A DNA stretch of 19,678 bases, taken from Candidatus Omnitrophota bacterium (GTDB lineage Bacteria; Hinthialibacterota; Hinthialibacteria; OLB16). Below the pieces are notes generated by a model that ran no database searches, was not told where the DNA came from, and was given only the letters and a program-made list of their open reading frames with translations. Positions within the stretch are counted from its first letter, which is position 1. Each line of letters opens with the position of its first letter. The position numbers and the translations under genes were made by a program. The stretch lies in assembly GCA_020632575.1 (NCBI GenBank), contig JACKFH010000051.1:1-19678 (forward strand), read 5' to 3'. Below are positions 15,495 to 19,678 of the stretch, one piece after another.

Positions 15495-16244
15495 ATGGCG
15501 ACGAAACCCCGTTTTTCCTTTTACCTCGCCCAATGGTTTCGTCAGTGTTGGGACAACCTGGGGCGGATCTTTCTGATCTCCGTGCTCCTGTTCATCACGG
15601 CGGCCGCAGCCTGGTCTCCGATGGCCGCGTATCTGTCATGGACAGATGAAAAGACTCTCTCCCCTCTCCCCGGATTCGCGCTCCTCCTGGTCGCCTTGAC
15701 CTTGGGGTGCTGGGGGATGTGCCTGGGTTGGCTGGCGTTGCATCGGGAAGCGGATCGATTGTTGGCGTTCGAGGATTCGGGTTGGGTCGATTTTTTTCGG
15801 GGGATGAAACAGCTGGCGTTCCCATCCCTGGGATACTTCCTCTTGGTTGGCGGGGTGGGGGGGGTGCTGGTCTTCAACGCGGCGGTCTATCCCAGGATGT
15901 TGGCGGAACACCCGGCCCTTCGCGCGGTGGCGCTCGCGGTGACCGGCTGGATGCTCCTTTTTTTGGGGATGGTCCAGGTTCACCTCACGGCCTTTCTGGT
16001 CCATCAGGACCGCCCCTTTCCGGTGGCGCTCAAAAGGGCGGCGAAGGTGGCGATCGGCCGCCCCTTTCGGAGCCTCTTTCTTTTGGCCCTCCAGTTGTTG
16101 ACGCTGGTCCTTTTCTTTCCGCCGCTTTGTTTTATTCTGCCAGGGATGGTTGCCATGGCGAATCAGATGTCTCTCGCGATATTGCTCGAGGAATGGAAAG
16201 ACCCCTATGAAAAGACCCCGGAGGCGATGAGCGCCGGCGTATGA
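15495..16244 (+). CDS. Polytopic membrane protein, YesL/DUF624-like architecture
   Basis: Seen: 249 residues from ATG 15495. Hydrophobic segments lie at about 24-42, 60-82, 108-132, 143-170 and 192-230 (the last could be two). The basic loop PFPVALKRAAKVAIGRPFRS before the last segment and the short polar tail recall YesL/DUF624 proteins, which often accompany sugar-uptake and glycan genes, but no firm signature is seen. AAGGAG is present but 18 bases from the ATG, too far for a normal Shine-Dalgarno, and no nearer in-frame start exists, so translation initiation looks weak. It overlaps the next gene by ATGA (16241-16244), so the two are probably coupled. Confidence 0.7.
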   Translation: MATKPRFSFYLAQWFRQCWDNLGRIFLISVLLFITAAAAWSPMAAYLSWTDEKTLSPLPGFALLLVALTLGCWGMCLGWLALHREADRLLAFEDSGWVDFFRGMKQLAFPSLGYFLLVGGVGGVLVFNAAVYPRMLAEHPALRAVALAVTGWMLLFLGMVQVHLTAFLVHQDRPFPVALKRAAKVAIGRPFRSLFLLALQLLTLVLFFPPLCFILPGMVAMANQMSLAILLEEWKDPYEKTPEAMSAGV

Positions 16245-18121
16245 GTTTTCTCGCCCCCTTCCTTCTGGCCCTCTCGGCGTTCGCTTCGATCCCGATCCTC
16301 CTGCACTTGATCCGGCGCAAGCGGGTGCGCGTGCTCGAACTGCCGACCTTTCAATACTTGAAACGGGCCGCCGAGCAGCAGCGGGTCCGATTCCATCTTC
16401 AGGATCAACTCCTGATGCTCCTGCGCATTCTCATTCTGTTGTTGGTCGCCTTGGCCTTCGCGGGACCGTTGGGTGGCCAACGATCGGGCGTGACCGGCCC
16501 CGTGCTGCAACCCAAGAACCTGCTGATTCTCGACGACACGGTGTCCATGGCGATTCGGACCGGGGAGGAATCGACCGCCTACGGCGAGGCTCAACGATTT
16601 GTGCTGGACCTGCTCTGGGAGTCCGGTGCGGATTGGCAAGTCGGGTTGGCCTCCGATTTTCTTGGAAAGGGAGATCCCGACGAGTTTCTGGCGAACGGAT
16701 ACGAGGACACGGTCGATCTTCTCGAACGTCATCCCAGCCCCGAAGCCCAGGGATCGATCCAATCGGCGATCGACAAGGCCCGGACACTGCTCGACAACCA
16801 GACCTCGCTTTGGGTGGTGAGCGACGCGGCGGAGGCCAATTGGGAGGAGGGCGCCTCCCTTGGCGCCAGTTCGCCGATACGGATCGAATTGATCGAGGCG
16901 CCGGTTCCCAGCGAGGTTTCGAATTGGGCTTTGACCGAGTTGTCGCTCAACAATCAACCGTTGTTGGAGGACGAGCCCGCGCTGCTATCGGGTCGGGTTT
17001 CCGCGATGGGAAACGAGGGGGGCCAGACGAACGCTCCCTTGGTTCGCTATGGCGTTCATTCTCGCGGGGGGACCGGATTCGCGGGACAGTATCAACCTCC
17101 CTCCGAGGGATCGGATCTCTCCGGTCCTCATGAGTTCACGTTTCGCTCCACGATTCCGACCGAGGGGGTGGTGAGTTCGGTCTCCGCCTCGCTGGTCTTT
17201 CCCGACAATTCGAGTGAGGTCTTCAACCGGGACAATCAAGCGACCCTGATCCCCCGACTGCTGGAGGGGGTCCGTGTTCTGGTGGTCACCGAAAGCGAGG
17301 AGTGGGGCGGCATTTTGCAAGCCGCGCTGGTCGGGTTCGACACGAATGTGGCGAGCGGCAAGGTCGCTCCGCCAGCCGACGCCGCGGAGTATTCCTCGTA
17401 TGTGTTGCTCCTCGAAGGAGAGTCGCCCGCCTCCGGTTGGCGGGATTTGCTGGAACAGCGGGTTCGCTCCGGCGCGGGAGCGCTGGTCTTTTACGACGCC
17501 AAACCGGACTCGGTTCGAATCGAGAACTGGACGCAGTGGTGGGGCGAATGGGGGACAGTGCCGATCCCGGAGACGGTCGGCCCAGGGGATCTGGAGTTGA
17601 AACCGGGGGCGGACGAATGGTTTTTCGACTCGCTCGATCCAACCGCGATCGACCCAAATTGGTTGGAGGGGGAAATCCCTTTGGTGGCCCTCGACGGGTG
17701 GACCTCGGAAATGGATCTTGTCTCCACCAACGGAACGCGGACTCCGGTCTTTCAGACTCATGAGATGAGCGAGGGGACGGTGGCCGCGTGGGGGATCCCC
17801 CTTTCGCCAAACGACACCGCTTTGGTTTACTCGACCGCTTGGGTGCCGCTCCTCTCCCAAATGGTGAAACGCACATTGGTCGATCCGGCGACCCTGCAAT
17901 CCGATGGATTCGAGGGGATGCGGGTCGAGTCGAACCTCGCCTCTCTTTCCGAGGATCGTCGCGAGGAACTCGGTTCGCGGGGGTATCGTTTTTATTCGAT
18001 GGATGAAGTCGCTTCCCGAGTCGGGAATCTGTCTCAGAGCCGTTGGAATTGGACGCCGATTATTTTGGCGCTCTGCCTGATGCTCGCGGTGGTGGAAATT
18101 GGAGTGAGCAACCGTGTCTGA
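16241..18121 (+). CDS. BatA-like membrane-anchored protein with degenerate VWA domain
   Basis: Seen: 626 residues. It opens with the BatA N-terminal double-membrane module: MSFLAPFLLALSAFASIPIL then LHLIRRKRVRVLELPTFQYL (1-40), a basic linker, and a second membrane helix at about 56-76 (LLMLLRILILLLVALAFAGP). A VWA-type domain follows, with NLLILDDTVSM at 93-103; the metal motif D-x-S-x-S reads D98-D-T-V-S102. Residues about 340-430 (RVLVVTESEEWGGILQAAL to SGAGALVF) resemble a glutamine-amidotransferase-like fold common in planctomycete relatives, and the C-terminus has one more membrane helix (TPIILALCLMLAVVEIGV). Known: Bat proteins usually lie with a MoxR ATPase and a DUF58 protein, which are not in this window. 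It overlaps the flanking genes on both sides. Confidence 0.85.
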   Translation: MSFLAPFLLALSAFASIPILLHLIRRKRVRVLELPTFQYLKRAAEQQRVRFHLQDQLLMLLRILILLLVALAFAGPLGGQRSGVTGPVLQPKNLLILDDTVSMAIRTGEESTAYGEAQRFVLDLLWESGADWQVGLASDFLGKGDPDEFLANGYEDTVDLLERHPSPEAQGSIQSAIDKARTLLDNQTSLWVVSDAAEANWEEGASLGASSPIRIELIEAPVPSEVSNWALTELSLNNQPLLEDEPALLSGRVSAMGNEGGQTNAPLVRYGVHSRGGTGFAGQYQPPSEGSDLSGPHEFTFRSTIPTEGVVSSVSASLVFPDNSSEVFNRDNQATLIPRLLEGVRVLVVTESEEWGGILQAALVGFDTNVASGKVAPPADAAEYSSYVLLLEGESPASGWRDLLEQRVRSGAGALVFYDAKPDSVRIENWTQWWGEWGTVPIPETVGPGDLELKPGADEWFFDSLDPTAIDPNWLEGEIPLVALDGWTSEMDLVSTNGTRTPVFQTHEMSEGTVAAWGIPLSPNDTALVYSTAWVPLLSQMVKRTLVDPATLQSDGFEGMRVESNLASLSEDRREELGSRGYRFYSMDEVASRVGNLSQSRWNWTPIILALCLMLAVVEIGVSNRV

Positions 18122-18791
18122 TCGTCCTCGCATTTCCGCACTGGGTTTGGCGACGGTCCTTGTCGCGCTCCTCTTCATGGGTTGTTCGAGCCAACTGACG
18201 GTCCAACCTCCGCTCCCCACCGAGCCGGTGGTTTCGCCGAGCCAATCGCGAGTGGGCGTTTACATGAAGCCGACCCCAACAGGAAGTCTCGATCTCGGCA
18301 GCGGAGTCTGGCCGAAGACCGCCTATCAGTTCTCGCCTCACGAATCCCTATTCAGCGACCTGGTCGCGCTTACGAAACGGCATTTCCCGAACAGCAGTGT
18401 GGCCAATTCGACAGTGGACAAGCGGTTCGATTATGTGATCGAGTTTGTCTGCAATGGGGCGGCGGTTGAGACGAACACCCTGGCCACCAAGATTCCCTTG
18501 ACCATCTCCATGAGGAATCCGGTCTCCTTCCAGGATGTCTACACCGAGACGGTGGTCGGCCAAGGCGGCGCGCAGTCGGGCCGGTTCCTCGATCTGGCTT
18601 TCGGTCGAGTGACCGAGAGAAGGGCGCTGGAAAAATCATTGAACGAGGCGACAACCGACCTCTATCGGAAGACCAACGCCTCGCTCGCCAAGATGGCGAT
18701 CAACGAATCGGAAATCGAAATGACTCGTCCCTACAAACGGAACGAATCCAAATCGGTCAGCCCGATGCGAAGATCGAGACGCGGCGGCTGA
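18114..18791 (+). CDS. Putative lipoprotein of unknown function
   Basis: Seen: 225 residues from GTG 18114, eight bases inside the end of the BatA-like gene. A lipoprotein signal (LGLATVLVALLFMGC) puts the lipidated Cys at residue 24; Phe at -3 is an uncommon but tolerated lipobox residue. A Pro-rich linker follows (PPLPTEPVVSPS), then a globular domain at about 45-190 (HESLFSDLVALTKRHFPNSSV, DYVIEFVCNGAAVETNTLATKIPLTISM) and a basic C-terminal tail (KRNESKSVSPMRRSRRGG). No family recognised. Its position suggests it is translated with the BatA-like protein and works with it at the envelope. Confidence 0.72.
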   Translation: MSDRPRISALGLATVLVALLFMGCSSQLTVQPPLPTEPVVSPSQSRVGVYMKPTPTGSLDLGSGVWPKTAYQFSPHESLFSDLVALTKRHFPNSSVANSTVDKRFDYVIEFVCNGAAVETNTLATKIPLTISMRNPVSFQDVYTETVVGQGGAQSGRFLDLAFGRVTERRALEKSLNEATTDLYRKTNASLAKMAINESEIEMTRPYKRNESKSVSPMRRSRRGG

Positions 18792-18815
18792 TTGGAAGAG
18801 ACGAGATATCGAATC

Positions 18816-19529
18816 ATGGATTTAATGGGTGTGGGCGTTCTGATCACCGGCGCGGGAAAAGGATTGGGTCGCGCCACGGCGATCAAACTGGCGGGAAGCG
18901 GGGCCCGGTTGGCTCTGGCGGCGAGGTCGGAGGAGGATCTGCGGACTCTGGCGGAAGAGATCCGCGGACTCGGCGGGGAAGCGCATCCGTTCCCGGTGGA
19001 TGTCGGCGATGTAGAGAGCGTGACCAAATTGGCGAAAGACGCCGAAGCGGCCTGCGGTCCGATCGGGGTGTTGATCAACTCCGCCGGGTTGGGACGGTAC
19101 AACCCACTCGAACTTTTGACGCCCGGCGAAATCCACGAGATGGTCGACACCAACCTCAAAGGGACAATTTTCACCACACAAGCGATCTACCAAAGGATGC
19201 GGCCGAGAGCTCGCGGCCTGATTATCAATGTCCTGTCCACCGCGGGCCGTGAGGGAAAAGCGAAGGAGACCGCTTACTGCGCTTCGAAGTGGGGGGTGAT
19301 GGGGTTTTCGAAAGCGCTGGCTCTGGAGGCTCGCAAGTACGGTATCCGAGTCACCGCGTTTTGCCCGGGCGGAATGGACACTCCCTTCTGGGATCATGAA
19401 CCCTCGGAGCGTCAACCGAACCGGGACCGGTTTCTCGATCCGAAGACTGCGGCGGAGGGGATCCTGCAGATTCTGTCGTTGCCGGAAAATGTGGAGGTCC
19501 CGGAGTACGCGGTGCGCGGGGTTGGGTGA
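18816..19529 (+). CDS. Short-chain dehydrogenase/reductase (FabG-like)
   Basis: Seen: 237 residues from ATG 18816. A TTG at 18792 and an ATG at 18825 are also in frame; no clear Shine-Dalgarno decides, and 18816 gives the usual short lead into VLITGAGKGLGRA. Classical SDR motifs are complete: TGAGKGLG (G12-x3-G16-x-G18), NSAG at 88-91 (usually NNAG), Ser141 in NVLSTAG, and Tyr154-x3-Lys158 in YCASK. The PGGMDTPFW loop after the PG motif is normal for the family. Known role: NAD(P)H-dependent oxidation or reduction of an alcohol or ketone; substrate unknown. It begins 24 bases after the lipoprotein gene and is followed by the REPIN-like element. Confidence 0.87.
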   Translation: MDLMGVGVLITGAGKGLGRATAIKLAGSGARLALAARSEEDLRTLAEEIRGLGGEAHPFPVDVGDVESVTKLAKDAEAACGPIGVLINSAGLGRYNPLELLTPGEIHEMVDTNLKGTIFTTQAIYQRMRPRARGLIINVLSTAGREGKAKETAYCASKWGVMGFSKALALEARKYGIRVTAFCPGGMDTPFWDHEPSERQPNRDRFLDPKTAAEGILQILSLPENVEVPEYAVRGVG

Positions 19530-19572
19530 GGGGTCGACTCGAATACTTATAGGCGATTTCATCAACGTTGCC

Positions 19573-19632
19573 GTGGGAGCGGCATCCTGCCGCGAAGGGG
19601 CAGTGGGAATCGCGGCAGGATGCCGCTCCCAC
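19573..19632. repeat. REPIN-like element (inverted pair of REP hairpins)
   Basis: A perfect 23-bp inverted repeat (19573-19595 with 19610-19632) with a 14-base centre. Each arm starts GTGGGA and holds its own hairpin, GCGGCA-TCC-TGCCGC (19579-19593 and its mirror at 19612-19626). A 5' GTGG-type head plus a short imperfect-spaced palindrome, paired head to head, is the layout of REPINs mobilised by REP-associated tyrosine transposases. It lies 43 bases past the SDR stop, a typical intergenic site, and could also act as a transcript end. No transposase is in the window. Confidence 0.8.
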
Positions 19633-19678
19633 AGTGAAAGGGCCCCTGACAAGAGTGTCTGCAACCTACAACCCAAAC

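Noticed and set aside
16985..18220. A 411-codon minus-strand frame inside the BatA-like gene
   Set aside because: Translation is Arg-, Gly- and Pro-rich without motif, and it is antisense to a well-supported gene. Treated as a shadow.
15236..19632. The two palindromic repeats as ends of one composite transposon
   Set aside because: The sequences of the two elements are unrelated, and the genes between them contain no transposase or integrase.

Overview
The window comes from a bacterium with long secreted carbohydrate-active enzymes, many signal peptides, tightly packed genes with ATGA stop/start overlaps, and strong Shine-Dalgarno sequences. The sulfatase, CE15 esterase, enolase-superfamily dehydratase, DUF1593 protein, BatA-like protein and beta-helix protein together resemble the gene content of uncultured Planctomycetes/PVC- or FCB-type environmental bacteria. 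No 16S rRNA or other phylogenetic marker is present, so the phylum is an inference and I do not name a species.

Region 1 (1-6558) looks like a polysaccharide and acid-sugar locus. On the minus strand a promoter near 1549-1576 drives a CE15-type glucuronoyl esterase, translationally coupled to a type I sulfatase cut by the window edge. A tRNA-Leu(UAG) with its own promoter and terminator follows on the plus strand. Then comes a plus-strand cluster: an enolase-superfamily acid-sugar dehydratase, a D-2-hydroxyacid dehydrogenase, a secreted alpha/beta hydrolase (all coupled by ATGA overlaps) and a secreted beta-propeller glycosidase-like protein. A plausible reading is that secreted esterase, sulfatase and glycosidase release sugar acids, which the two cytoplasmic enzymes then process. 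The substrate is not determinable here.

Region 2 (6566-13020) holds secreted proteins in alternating orientation: a DUF1593/Sde182-type nucleoside-hydrolase-like protein, a cytoplasmic DUF2071 (YqjF-type) protein, a metallophosphoesterase fused to a CBM9-like domain with a clear sigma70-type promoter, and a 753-residue secreted protein of unknown function.

Region 3 (13035-15494) is dominated by a secreted right-handed beta-helix protein. It has signs of very high expression: a near-consensus promoter (TTGCAA-N17-TAGTAT) with an adjacent A-tract, a leader of about 165 nt with two hairpins, codon use strongly shifted to C-ending codons, and a strong terminator. Behind it lie about 750 bases without a gene, holding A/T-tracts, terminator-like hairpins and a REP-like pair of palindromes.

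Region 4 (15495-19529) is a plus-strand gene run: a polytopic membrane protein, a BatA-like membrane-anchored VWA protein, a lipoprotein and a short-chain dehydrogenase. The window ends with a REPIN-like element: a perfect 23-bp inverted repeat whose arms are themselves hairpins. I found no transposase, CRISPR array, toxin-antitoxin pair or prophage gene. The best candidates for new biology are the repeat elements, the beta-helix expression unit, the catalytic-residue substitutions in two enzymes and the unknown 753-residue protein.
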